In this document: piece after piece, positions 26,665 to 35,973 of the stretch
Numbering within the stretch: position 1 is the stretch's first letter
Layout: each line of letters begins with the position of its first letter
NCBI GenBank assembly: GCA_965656445.1
Contig: CBFHKO010000004.1
Coordinates: forward strand, 62,001-126,000
Direction of reading: 5' to 3'
Origin: JAHEJA01 sp965656445
GTDB taxonomy: Bacteria > Pseudomonadota > Alphaproteobacteria > Rhodobacterales > Rhodobacteraceae
DNA length: 64,000 bases
Position numbers and translations under genes: made by a program
The notes under the pieces: generated by a model
Told to the model about the DNA's origin: nothing
Seen by the model: only the letters and a program-made list of their open reading frames with translations
Database searches by the model: none

Positions 26665-27498
26665 TCAGCTCAACCACCGCTTGCGACGGCGATAGGAGCG
26701 CACATCGCGAAATGACTTTCGTCCTTCATCAGACATGCCCAAATAGAATTCTTTCACGTCTGGGTTTTCCCGCAAGTCCGCTGCAAGCCCATCCATCACG
26801 ACCCGCCCAGATTCCAAGATGTAACCATAGTGTGCATATTTAAGCGCAACATTGGTATTCTGCTCAGCCAACAAAAAGGTCACGCCTTCGTTCTCATTTA
26901 CGGATTTCACAATTTCAAAAATTTGTTCTACCAACTGAGGAGCAAGACCCATCGAAGGCTCATCAAGCAAAATCGTCTCGGGCCGGCTCATCAAGGCCCG
27001 CCCAATGGCACACATTTGCTGCTCTCCACCTGATGTATAACCAGCTTGGCTCCGTCGGCGTTCTTTTAATCGTGGGAAATAGTCATACACCATGTCCAAA
27101 TCAGATTGGATCGCCGCATTGCCATCAGTTCGCGTGTAAGCACCCGTTAACAAGTTTTCCTCTACAGTGAGGTGTTCAAAACAGTGGCGACCTTCCATCA
27201 CTTGGATCACACCGCGTTTGACCATATCCGCGGGATCTGAATGGGCCACTTGATCGCCGCGATAAATAATCTGGCCCTTGGTCACTTCACCGCGTTCCGA
27301 ATGGAGCAAGTTGGAAACGGCTTTTAACGTTGTCGTTTTGCCAGCTCCATTCCCCCCTAACAAAGCGGTAATACCACCTTTCGGCACCTTCAGAGAGACG
27401 CCCTTAAGAACCAAAATCACGTGATTATAGATCACTTCGATATTGTTCACTTCCAACAGAGTGTCTTGGTCCTGAGCCGTATCTAACATCGCCGCCAT
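26665..27498 (-). CDS. livF: ABC transporter ATP-binding protein, LivF type
   Basis: An ATPase subunit of a branched-chain-amino-acid-family (HAAT) importer, about 277 residues. Walker A GGNGAGKTT, signature TSGGEQQM and Walker B ILLDEPS are all intact, and AEQNTNVAL with the H-loop region follows. It ends with an Arg-rich tail (SYRRRKRWLS). The start is placed at the ATG 27498; the upstream frame begins with TTG, and another ATG lies at 27489. It follows livK after a strong hairpin and precedes the PaaK-like ligase. Confidence 0.9.
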   Translation of the reverse strand: MAAMLDTAQDQDTLLEVNNIEVIYNHVILVLKGVSLKVPKGGITALLGGNGAGKTTTLKAVSNLLHSERGEVTKGQIIYRGDQVAHSDPADMVKRGVIQVMEGRHCFEHLTVEENLLTGAYTRTDGNAAIQSDLDMVYDYFPRLKERRRSQAGYTSGGEQQMCAIGRALMSRPETILLDEPSMGLAPQLVEQIFEIVKSVNENEGVTFLLAEQNTNVALKYAHYGYILESGRVVMDGLAADLRENPDVKEFYLGMSDEGRKSFRDVRSYRRRKRWLS

Positions 27499-27524
27499 CT
27501 TTCTAATATCGTTCAAAACAAGGT

Positions 27525-27550
27525 GACCGCCCCCTCAACAGGAGGCGGTC
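27525..27550 (-). terminator. Hairpin between livK and livF
   Basis: GACCGCC (27525-27531) pairs with GGCGGTC (27544-27550); with the adjoining CCCT/AGGA positions the stem reaches 11 pairs with one mismatch. No T run follows. It probably stabilises the 3' end of the binding-protein message or partly stops transcription, as is common after abundant binding-protein genes. Confidence 0.5.
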
Positions 27551-27558
27551 TATTTCGC

Positions 27559-28842
27559 TTAGTTACATCCAGGTGTGATGTTGTTTTCAGCCGCGAATGC
27601 AGCAGAATCGCCTTCGATCAACGGGTTCAAGATGCTTTGATCTGACTGTGTAAAGTCCGTGATCAAGCTCCAAGACTTGTTGTTCGCATCCCATTGAGAC
27701 ACCGCAACCATGCCGTCGCCACCGTGGTTTTCACAGCTCACGCTAAAGCTTGGACCAAATCCGGGAAGCCCAAGAGCCGCCATTTTTTCCTCATTGATCA
27801 CCAATGCTTCCATCCCGTCGCGCATTTGCGCTGCTGAAATATCGGCGACCCCATGGATACCTTGCGCTGTTTTTGCAGCTTCTGCTGCAAGCATCGCAGC
27901 GTATAGGCCACGGTTATAAAGCGCCGTTCCGATTTGATCACCAGCCCCAGCCGCTTTGCCGCTATCGACAACATATTTTTGGATGTCGTCAAAGACCGGG
28001 AAGTCATCACCAACATTGTGGAACGTCAAAGCTTTGTAGCCATGCGCCTTTTCGCCAGCTGGCAAAACATCGTTTTCAGAACCAGACCACCAAATACCGA
28101 TGAAGTTTTCCATTGGGAAACGGATGTTCACGGCTTCTTGGATCGCGACTTGGTTCATAACGCCCCAACCCCACATCAGAACATGATCTGGTTTTTCACG
28201 ACGAATTTGCAACCACTGTGATTTCTGCTCTTGGCCTGGGTGATCCACTGGCAACAAGCTTAGCTCAAAGCCATGCTTCTTGGCCGCTTCTTCCAACGTC
28301 CGGATTGGCTCTTTGCCATAGGCTGAGTTGTGATACACAAGAGCAATCTTTTTGCCCTCTAGGCTACCACCATTCACGTCAAGCAAGTGGTTGACCGCAA
28401 CTGAGGCACCATCCCAATAGTTGGCAGGATAGTTAAAGATATTGCGGAAAACTTGACCGTTCTTAGCAGATGTACGGCCATAGCCCATTGAGTGAACAGG
28501 AATGCCATCAGCCGTCGCTTTGGGGATCAGCTGGTATGTAATCCCTGTGGACAAAGGTTGATAGACAAGCGCGCCTTCGCCTTTGGTGGCTTCGTAGCAT
28601 TCAACACCTTTTTCTGTGTTGTACCCTGTTTCACATTCCAAAAGGTTAATCGCAGCACCACCAATGCCGCCATCACGTTCATTCAAGAGCGTGAAATAAT
28701 CCTGATACCCATCCGCGAACGGAATACCATTCGCCGCATAGGGTCCAGTGCGATAGCTGAGTGCCGTAAAGGTCAAATCAGCCAGTGCAGGGGCTGCCGC
28801 CATGACTGAGGCGACTGCTGCAGTTATTAGTGTTTTTTTCAT
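27559..28842 (-). CDS. livK: ABC transporter substrate-binding protein, LivK/HAAT family
   Basis: A 427-residue periplasmic binding protein. Signal peptide at the N-terminus (MKKTLITAAVASVMAAAPALA, cut after ALA), then a Peripla_BP type-I fold with GIPFADGYQDYFTLLNERDGGIGG and SLEGKKIALVYHNSAYGKE. ATG 28842 follows GGGAGGA; a much longer frame is open upstream but lacks a signal peptide. The ligand is unknown. The two CoA ligases in the same cluster make an aromatic or aliphatic carboxylate more likely than an amino acid, as inference. Confidence 0.9.
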   Translation of the reverse strand: MKKTLITAAVASVMAAAPALADLTFTALSYRTGPYAANGIPFADGYQDYFTLLNERDGGIGGAAINLLECETGYNTEKGVECYEATKGEGALVYQPLSTGITYQLIPKATADGIPVHSMGYGRTSAKNGQVFRNIFNYPANYWDGASVAVNHLLDVNGGSLEGKKIALVYHNSAYGKEPIRTLEEAAKKHGFELSLLPVDHPGQEQKSQWLQIRREKPDHVLMWGWGVMNQVAIQEAVNIRFPMENFIGIWWSGSENDVLPAGEKAHGYKALTFHNVGDDFPVFDDIQKYVVDSGKAAGAGDQIGTALYNRGLYAAMLAAEAAKTAQGIHGVADISAAQMRDGMEALVINEEKMAALGLPGFGPSFSVSCENHGGDGMVAVSQWDANNKSWSLITDFTQSDQSILNPLIEGDSAAFAAENNITPGCN

Positions 28843-28915
28843 CGGTTTGGTCCTCCCGTTAATGATCCGATGGTTTCTGTGCCGAGGTTGTTCCCCGATC
28901 AATCGCAATGGCCTC

Positions 28916-29992
28916 TTAATGAGGGAACGGCCATAAGCGTAATTTTTCTTTGGCAACGCGCCAAAGTTGGGCAAGCCCATGTGGTTCTGCAATCAAGAAG
29001 ACGACAATTAACCCGCCAACAATCATGAATTCCAAATGGGCCGCCAAATCAGTCGGCCATCCAAGGCCGCCAACCAATACGTTCTTGAGAAACACAGGAA
29101 GCAAAACAAGGAATGCCGCTCCTGCAAAGCTTCCAAAGATCGATCCAAGCCCGCCGATAATAATCATAAAGAGCACGAGGAACGATTTGTTGATCCCAAA
29201 GACTTCGCCAACTTCCACGGCACCAAGGTACACGGCAAAGAACAGCGCGCCTGAAATTCCGATGAAAAACGAGCTAACGGCAAAGGCGCTCATCTTCGCG
29301 CTCAGTGGGTTCACGCCGATGATTTCGGCAGCAATGTCCATATCACGGATCGCCATCCATTTCCGCCCCACGGCCCCCCGTGTCAGATTGCGCGCAATGA
29401 TTGCGCAGAAGGTGAGCAACACGAGACAGAACATATAAGTTGCCCATGACTCTGTATTTGGACCAGTCACCGCAATCCCAAACACTGTCCGCTCGGGCGA
29501 GCTAATCTGACCTGAGGCGGAATAATTGTAAAACCATGGAACACGGTTGAACAACCACACGAGAAAGAATTGCGCGGCCAAGGTGGCAACAGCGAGGTAA
29601 AACCCCTTGATCCTCAGAGAGGGCAAGCCGAACAGCACACCGACAACAGAGGTAATTGCCCCCGCGATAAGAACGTGGAACAGAATGCTTACTTCGGGGA
29701 AGGCTGTCATGAGCTTGTAAACCGCATAGGCGCCCACCGCCATAAACCCACCCGTTCCAAGCGAGACTTGTCCACAATATCCAACCAAGATGTTCAACCC
29801 AATCGCCGCAATTGAATAGATCAAAAACGGTAGGAAAATCGCCTTGACCCAATATGAATTGATCAGGAACGGAATAAGGGCGAAGGCTATGAACAGCACA
29901 AAGTAATAGCGATACCGATCAAATTTGATGGGAAAGGTTTGGCTATCTTCAACGTAGGATGTCTTAAAATCCCCTGCTTCACGGTAAAACAT
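28916..29992 (-). CDS. livM: ABC transporter permease, LivM type
   Basis: A 358-residue inner-membrane permease with about ten hydrophobic segments. LNILVGYCGQVSLGTGGFMAVGAY is the conserved LivM N-terminal block; VGRKWMAIRDMDIAAEIIGVNPLSAK is the EAA-like cytoplasmic loop that contacts the ATPases. The first 25 residues are a hydrophilic extension. Between livH and livK on the minus strand. Confidence 0.93.
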   Translation of the reverse strand: MFYREAGDFKTSYVEDSQTFPIKFDRYRYYFVLFIAFALIPFLINSYWVKAIFLPFLIYSIAAIGLNILVGYCGQVSLGTGGFMAVGAYAVYKLMTAFPEVSILFHVLIAGAITSVVGVLFGLPSLRIKGFYLAVATLAAQFFLVWLFNRVPWFYNYSASGQISSPERTVFGIAVTGPNTESWATYMFCLVLLTFCAIIARNLTRGAVGRKWMAIRDMDIAAEIIGVNPLSAKMSAFAVSSFFIGISGALFFAVYLGAVEVGEVFGINKSFLVLFMIIIGGLGSIFGSFAGAAFLVLLPVFLKNVLVGGLGWPTDLAAHLEFMIVGGLIVVFLIAEPHGLAQLWRVAKEKLRLWPFPH

Positions 29993-30050
29993 TAGTTAGA
30001 TACTCCAAACATGTGTGTTTCGGTATTTTGAGTAAAGGTCATCTGCATCC

Positions 30051-31037
30051 TTAAACCCTCTCAATAATCTTCTCGCCAAACAGCCCTTGAGGACGGAACA
30101 CGAGGAAAATAAGAGCTAGGACATAGGCGAACCAGTTTTCGGTCGCGCCTCCGATGAGGGGGCCAATGGCGAATTCAAACAGTTTTTCACCCACACCGAT
30201 GATCAACCCGCCGACGATGGCGCCAGGGATCGAGGTAAACCCACCAAGCATGAGAACCGGCAAGGCCTTGAGCGCGATGAGAGAGAGGGAAAATTGAACG
30301 CCCGATTTGGTGCCCCAGACAATTCCAGCGACTAAGGCAACAAAGCCCGCAACAGACCACACCATGATCCAGATAAAATTCAACGACACACCAACTGACA
30401 AAGCCGCTTGGTGATCATCCGCAACGGCGCGCATCGCCCGTCCCTGTTTCGTGTATTGTGAAAAGGCCACCAAGACAGCAACAAGGATGATCGCAATGAT
30501 CGTTGCCACGATATCTAGGTTATCGATAAAGAACCCATAGTCAAAAATCCCATAAGTCGTTTCATCAATCCAAAGGTTGATCCCTTGCGGCAGACCAACA
30601 TCCAGTTTTTTGATGTCAGCGCCCCACATGATGTCACCGAGGCCTTCCATAAAGTAGGCCAAGCCAATGGTAGCCATGAAAAGAATAATAGGTTCTTGTC
30701 CGACCAAGTGCTTAAAGATGACTTTTTGAACGATGATCGCCAATCCGACCATGATAACCATGGTCAACAAAATCCCAAACACTGCGGGGAGGTGCCATCC
30801 AAAATGATGCACCTCAGTCCCAAAGGTCGCGTTGATCAAATGGCTAAAGGGAACCTGCCCTTCCATGATACCAACCAAGGTCATCGCCGCAAAGAGCGCC
30901 ATCACACCCTGAGCATAATTGAAAATGCCCGATGCCTTGTAAATCAGGACAAATCCAAGGGCGACAAGGGCATAAAGAACACCCGCCATCAACCCATTTA
31001 GAAAGACTTCCATCGCAAATACGAGTTGTTCAGGCAT
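30051..31037 (-). CDS. livH: ABC transporter permease, LivH type
   Basis: A 328-residue permease with about eight membrane segments. It opens with FLNGLMAGVLYALVALGFVLIYKASGIFNYAQGVM, the LivH signature, and carries the loop TKQGRAMRAVADDHQAALSVGV. Forms the channel with LivM. GGAGG stands eight bases before the ATG at 31037. It is preceded by livG at 42 bases. Confidence 0.94.
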   Translation of the reverse strand: MPEQLVFAMEVFLNGLMAGVLYALVALGFVLIYKASGIFNYAQGVMALFAAMTLVGIMEGQVPFSHLINATFGTEVHHFGWHLPAVFGILLTMVIMVGLAIIVQKVIFKHLVGQEPIILFMATIGLAYFMEGLGDIMWGADIKKLDVGLPQGINLWIDETTYGIFDYGFFIDNLDIVATIIAIILVAVLVAFSQYTKQGRAMRAVADDHQAALSVGVSLNFIWIMVWSVAGFVALVAGIVWGTKSGVQFSLSLIALKALPVLMLGGFTSIPGAIVGGLIIGVGEKLFEFAIGPLIGGATENWFAYVLALIFLVFRPQGLFGEKIIERV

Positions 31038-31078
31038 TGCAGGCGCCTCCTGTTTTCATAAGTGATGGGACCGAGAGA

Positions 31079-31897
31079 TTACTCATTGCTCACCCCCAAA
31101 TATGCATCAATAACTTCTTGATTATTGCGGACCTCGTCAGGGGTGCCATCGCCAATCTTTTTGCCGTAATCCATCACAACAACACGATCAGATAGATCCA
31201 TAACAACGCCCATATCATGTTCGATCAAAGCAATCGTTGTCCCAAACTCATCGTTTACGGAGAGGATAAAGCGGCTCATGTCTTCTTTTTCTTCGACATT
31301 CATGCCAGCCATTGGTTCATCCAAAAGCAATAGCTTTGGTTCAGAGGCCAATGCGCGGGCTAATTCCACACGTTTCTTCAATCCATAAGGAAGCCGAGAG
31401 ACTGGTGTTTTACGGATGCTTTGAATTTCCAAGAAATCGATAACACGTTCACAAATTTCGCGGTTTTCGGTTTCTTCTTTTTCGGCTTTGCCTTTCCAAA
31501 TCGCCTGCGACAAGAGGCTGGATTTCATCTGGGTCAAACGCCCCGTCATCACATTATCCAAAACCGACATGCCCTCAAACAGAGCAATGTTTTGGAAGGT
31601 CCGCGCGATCCCTTGGCGCGCAACCTCATAGGGTTTCATGGGTTTGCGTTTTGCACCACGGAACCACACTTCGCCTTGCTGAGGAACGTAAAAGCCTGAA
31701 ATCACATTCAGCATTGATGACTTGCCCGCTCCGTTCGGGCCGATAATGGCGCGAATTTCACCTTCTTTGATGTCAAAGCTGATGTCTTTGATCGCCTCAA
31801 CTCCGCCAAAGCGTAACGTGATATTGCGCATATCCATAACCGTCGCCCCAATCTGGCGACCATCGGCAGTGGTATATCCTTCGGTCTGATCTAACAT
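31079..31897 (-). CDS. livG: ABC transporter ATP-binding protein, LivG type
   Basis: A 272-residue ATPase with Walker A GPNGAGKSS, the LivG-type signature LPYGLKKRVELARALA, Walker B LLLDEPM and the H-loop IEHDMGVV. GTPDEVRNNQEVIDAYLG near the end is typical of LivG. AGGGGATC precedes the ATG at 31897 at about 8 bases. It begins 11 bases after the acyl-CoA ligase stop, so the ligase and transporter are one operon. Confidence 0.94.
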   Translation of the reverse strand: MLDQTEGYTTADGRQIGATVMDMRNITLRFGGVEAIKDISFDIKEGEIRAIIGPNGAGKSSMLNVISGFYVPQQGEVWFRGAKRKPMKPYEVARQGIARTFQNIALFEGMSVLDNVMTGRLTQMKSSLLSQAIWKGKAEKEETENREICERVIDFLEIQSIRKTPVSRLPYGLKKRVELARALASEPKLLLLDEPMAGMNVEEKEDMSRFILSVNDEFGTTIALIEHDMGVVMDLSDRVVVMDYGKKIGDGTPDEVRNNQEVIDAYLGVSNE

Positions 31898-31908
31898 TTC
31901 ACGATCCC

Positions 31909-33891
31909 CTATTCTGCCGCAACAGCTTGGCTGGCAAAGACTTTTGCGTCCTGCAGTTTCAACGTTGCCGAAATTTTGCCTTTGCGCCCGTCTTCATAGG
32001 TCACTTCGGTCTCGGTGTAGATTTCAGGCGATCCGTCATAGAGTGCATTCACCAAGTCTTCGAATTTCTCGCCGATGATCTTGCGACGCACTTTGCGCGT
32101 ACGGGTCAATTCACCGTCATCGGCATCCAATTCTTTGTGCAACACAAGAAAGCGATGGACTTGGCACCCTGATAACATTGGATCTTGGGCCACTGAGGCA
32201 TTCACCTCTTCTACATGGGATTGAATTGCCGCCAAAACTTTGGGATGTCCTGCCAATTCTTGATAGGACGAATAGGCAATGTTGTTGCGTTCTGCCCAAT
32301 TTCCGACAGCAGACATATCGATATTTATAAAGGCCACACAGGTGTCACGGCCCGCACCGAACACCACCGCTTCGAGGATATTGGGATAGAATTTGAGCTT
32401 GTTTTCAACATATTTAGGCGCGAACATGCCACCTGTTGACAGTTTGCTGACATCCTTTGCACGATCAATGATCCGCAAGTGGCCTGTATCAGGTTCAAAG
32501 AACCCTGCATCCCCCGTTGCAACCCAGCCTTCGGGATCTTTGGTATCCGCGGTGCTTTCTGGGTTTTTGTAATATTCGACAAAGGTTCCCGCCCCACGAT
32601 AATAAACTTCGCCATTGTCGCCAATGCGAACCTCAACACCGGGGCTAGGAACGCCTACTGTATCCCCGCGTACTTCGCCATCGGGTTGTTGGGTGATAAA
32701 CACCGAAGCCTCTGTTTGACCATAAAGCTGTTTGAGATTGATCCCCAATGAGCGATAGAATTCGAAAATCTCTGGACCGATCGCCTCGCCAGCGGTGTAG
32801 CCAACACGCACCCGAGAAAAGCCCAAGGTATTCTTGAGTGGGCCATAGATGATCAATTCGCCCAGCGCATATTTCAGACGTGACAACGCACCGACAGGTT
32901 TCCCATCCAATATCGCGCCACCCACATCACGGGCATGCGCCATAAAGTAATCAAAGAGCCGCTTTTTCAAACGACCAGCATCTTCCATGCGGATCATCAC
33001 ATTGGTTAGCTGAGTTTCAAAAACCCGCGGAGGAGCAAAATAATAAGTTGGCCCAATTTCGCGAAGGTCCGTGGCCATGGTATCTTGGCTTTCTGGGCAA
33101 TTCACACAGAAGCCCGTCCAATAGGCCTGACCAATGGAAAAGATGAAATCACCCACCCAAGCCATCGGAAGATAGGCCAAGACTTCTTCACCCGCAGCGA
33201 GGGCATCGAACTCTGAAGAGGCTTTTGCCGTTTCAATGATGTTGCGGTTTGAAAGAACGACGCCCTTGGGTTTTCCCGTCGTTCCAGAGGTATAGAGCAT
33301 CACACAGGTATGATCATAACTTAGCTCAGCTTCGCGTTTTGAGAGCTCGGATGTGATATCAACCGCCGCATCACGACCGCGCGCTTGCAAAGCCTTGTAC
33401 TCGTGGAGGCGCGTGTGATCGTATTTGCGCAAACCCCGTGTATCCAAGTAAATCATCTGCTCAAAATTAGGGAGCTGGTCTTGGATTTCTAAAACTTTAT
33501 CAACTTGCTCTTGATCGGCCGCGATAACAAATCGTGCACCACAATGATCAAGGACATAAGCCATTTCTTCGGCAACCGCGTCCTGATAGAGCGGAACAGG
33601 GATCGCCCCACACATCTGGGTCGCAACCATGGACCAATAGAGCTGAGGACGGTTGCGTCCAATAATTGCTACAAAATCCCCACGGTTCACGCCTAAGTCG
33701 AGCAGACCCAGAGCCAGTGATTCAATTTCCTCAGCAGCAGCAGCCCAAGTCCAACTTTGCCAAATTCCGAACTCCTTTTCACGATAGGCCGCTTTGTGCC
33801 CAAACTCAGATGCGTTTCGACGCAGCAAAGATGGCACAGACACAAATCTGCTTTGGCTTCCAGACGAAAGTCCCAACGTAGTTCCTCCCAT
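31909..33891 (-). CDS. Long-chain acyl-CoA ligase-like AMP-binding protein (FadD15 type)
   Basis: A 660-residue ANL-superfamily ligase with the AMP-binding P-loop YTSGTTGKPKGV near residue 200, the YGQTEASVF block and GEVYYRGAGTFVEYYKNPESTADT, plus GWVATGDAGFFEPDTGHLRIIDRAKDV. The length and the long insert match the eukaryote-like long-chain/FadD15 group. It adenylates a carboxylic acid and forms its CoA thioester. First gene of the operon with livGHMKF and the PaaK-like ligase. The ATG at 33891 has a poor ribosome site; a TTG at 33876 lies seven bases after GGGAGG and could be the real start. Confidence 0.9.
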   Translation of the reverse strand: MGGTTLGLSSGSQSRFVSVPSLLRRNASEFGHKAAYREKEFGIWQSWTWAAAAEEIESLALGLLDLGVNRGDFVAIIGRNRPQLYWSMVATQMCGAIPVPLYQDAVAEEMAYVLDHCGARFVIAADQEQVDKVLEIQDQLPNFEQMIYLDTRGLRKYDHTRLHEYKALQARGRDAAVDITSELSKREAELSYDHTCVMLYTSGTTGKPKGVVLSNRNIIETAKASSEFDALAAGEEVLAYLPMAWVGDFIFSIGQAYWTGFCVNCPESQDTMATDLREIGPTYYFAPPRVFETQLTNVMIRMEDAGRLKKRLFDYFMAHARDVGGAILDGKPVGALSRLKYALGELIIYGPLKNTLGFSRVRVGYTAGEAIGPEIFEFYRSLGINLKQLYGQTEASVFITQQPDGEVRGDTVGVPSPGVEVRIGDNGEVYYRGAGTFVEYYKNPESTADTKDPEGWVATGDAGFFEPDTGHLRIIDRAKDVSKLSTGGMFAPKYVENKLKFYPNILEAVVFGAGRDTCVAFINIDMSAVGNWAERNNIAYSSYQELAGHPKVLAAIQSHVEEVNASVAQDPMLSGCQVHRFLVLHKELDADDGELTRTRKVRRKIIGEKFEDLVNALYDGSPEIYTETEVTYEDGRKGKISATLKLQDAKVFASQAVAAE

Positions 33892-34062
33892 GATCTGACT
33901 GTCGTTAAAAGTGCAGTCGATTTCCTCAATGGTTCACGTCTGACTTTTGCGCCAAGTTTGCAGAAATCTATCGAATTGTTACAACCCCAAAATAACACTC
34001 CTTGCCACGGAGCCGCCATTGGTCATAGAGTTGGGATGCAACCCCTACAGAATTGTAAACCA

Positions 34063-35973
34063 ATGGTTTTTACTACGAAGTCCAAAGATCTGATGACGAA
34101 GGCGGGATTAAATTTAATCCAGCAGGCTTTGACGATTTACGACACAGACCTCAAACTCGTTATTTGCAACAACCGTTTCAAGGAAATGTTTAACCTCCCC
34201 GAGTCGCTGGTGACAACTGGGGCGACCTTTGGGGAAACGATCGAACATTTGGCAAAGCGGGGCGAATACGGTGCTGTGGATGACATCGATGAATTCATCA
34301 AAGAACGTATCCGAGTCGCGCGCGCCTTTGAACCGCATTATATGGAGCGAAAACGCGCGAATGGCCAAGTGATTAGTGTCGAAGGTGCGCCCCTCCCACA
34401 GGGGGGATGGGTCACAGTCTACACAGACATCACTCGCATCAGACATCAAGAAGACCTACTCAGATCCCGCTCTGAAGTTCTTAGCGATCAAGTGTTCACC
34501 TATGCCGCCGAACTTGCCAGTAAAAACCGCGCCCTAGAGGCCGCAAATGCAGCGTTAGAGGAAACTCAAAGGCAGCTGATCGAAAGCGAACAGCGCACGC
34601 GTCTGACGTCCGAAATGATGCCAGCCCATATTGCGCATGTGGATCGGGATCGACGATATACCTATTCAAACCGCCGCTTATCTAGCGTGATGCCCCATCG
34701 TCCCAATGACATCATCGGACGGCCAATTTCTGAGACTTTGGGCAAACAGGCCTACAGTCAAATCGAAGCCAACCTGAATTCTGCATTCAACGGTCATCCA
34801 AGCGTTTTTGAATTTATCGACGATCTGAGCAGCCGACATATTAGAACGGCATTTACTCCTGACAAAGACGGGGATGTGATCCAAGGTGTTTACATTCTGT
34901 CGATGGACGTCACTGAAGAAACCCAAGCGCGCGCCGCGTTACAACAGGCCTCAAAACGGGAACTCGCGGCGCAATTGACCAGTGGGCTTGCACATGATTT
35001 CTCAAACCTTCTGACGATCATTCTGGGCGCCCAAGGCAGGCTGAAGCCTCATGTCAGTGACCCCAAAGCGTTAGACCTTATATCGGCGACCACAGCTGCC
35101 GCCAGTCGTGGCGGTGCCCTCCTCAACACCATTGCGGATATGACGGGGACACGCGCTTTGAAACCTGAGGCCGTGCGTGTCCATGAGGTGCTGGAGCGCC
35201 TTGAAACCTTGGTCCACAGCACCCTGCCAAGTGACATTACTTTTCAAATAAGCAACACAATTCCTGACACGGCCTATTTGCTCGACAAAGGGATGTTACA
35301 GGACGCTTTGTTGAACCTGATCATCAATGCCCGAGATGCTATTGGAACAGAGGGTTCAATCAAGCTAACCGCCTCGATTGTCCAAGAAACTTGGTTAGAA
35401 TTCATCGTAACGGATTCTGGTCCCGGATTCTCGGAACGGGCTTTGCGTCATGCTCTTGATCCCTTTTTCACGACAAAGGGCGAGCATGGCACTGGCCTTG
35501 GGTTGCCGATGGTCTATGATATGGTCAAACTCTCGGGCGGCGAACTCAAGCTTGGTAATAATTACGGCGGCGCTCGAGTCACGCTACGCCTTCCTATTCG
35601 CGAAGGGGCACCCACGTTGCAAAATGCATTAACCTTGCTGGTCGAAGACAACACAGAGATCCGCGAAAGCCTACGCGATGAACTGACATCCCTTGGCCAT
35701 TCCGTCGTTGAAGCCTCCTCAGCGGAGGAAGCGACAGCCCTACTCAGCGGATTACCAGAAATTTCCTTCATTTTGTCCGACCTCCAACTCAGAGGCGAAG
35801 AAACAGGTTTGTCACTTTTGGAGGTAGGCAAAAACAAAGGCATATTGTTCATGACCTCACTGCCCGTCACCCATCCGCTTAGAATTGAGGCAGCGCAACA
35901 CGCGCATGTCTTGTCTAAGCCGATTGATGACAGCATACTGAGGAACATTTTGGCAAAGGGCACCGCGTTATGA
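34063..35973 (+). CDS. PAS-domain hybrid sensor histidine kinase/response regulator
   Basis: A soluble hybrid kinase of about 636 residues from this start. Order: PAS (PAS_7-like) at about 15-125, coiled coil at 130-180, second PAS at 185-290, HisKA with His311 in LTSGLAHDFSNLLT, HATPase with NARDAI, DSGPGF (451-456) and GTGLGL (476-481), then a receiver with EDN at 528-530 and phospho-acceptor Asp573 in LSDLQL. No membrane segments, so it senses an intracellular cue. The start is uncertain (34036 or 34063, neither with a good ribosome site); the frame extends further left but runs over the divergent ligase gene. It is coupled to the following regulator by an ATGA overlap. Confidence 0.88.
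   Translation: MVFTTKSKDLMTKAGLNLIQQALTIYDTDLKLVICNNRFKEMFNLPESLVTTGATFGETIEHLAKRGEYGAVDDIDEFIKERIRVARAFEPHYMERKRANGQVISVEGAPLPQGGWVTVYTDITRIRHQEDLLRSRSEVLSDQVFTYAAELASKNRALEAANAALEETQRQLIESEQRTRLTSEMMPAHIAHVDRDRRYTYSNRRLSSVMPHRPNDIIGRPISETLGKQAYSQIEANLNSAFNGHPSVFEFIDDLSSRHIRTAFTPDKDGDVIQGVYILSMDVTEETQARAALQQASKRELAAQLTSGLAHDFSNLLTIILGAQGRLKPHVSDPKALDLISATTAAASRGGALLNTIADMTGTRALKPEAVRVHEVLERLETLVHSTLPSDITFQISNTIPDTAYLLDKGMLQDALLNLIINARDAIGTEGSIKLTASIVQETWLEFIVTDSGPGFSERALRHALDPFFTTKGEHGTGLGLPMVYDMVKLSGGELKLGNNYGGARVTLRLPIREGAPTLQNALTLLVEDNTEIRESLRDELTSLGHSVVEASSAEEATALLSGLPEISFILSDLQLRGEETGLSLLEVGKNKGILFMTSLPVTHPLRIEAAQHAHVLSKPIDDSILRNILAKGTAL

Noticed and set aside
33757..34062. Upstream extension of the hybrid histidine kinase frame
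   Set aside because: It overlaps the 5' end of the divergent ligase gene, has no domain similarity and is Arg/Ser-rich like an antisense frame; starts at 34036 or 34063 are more sensible.
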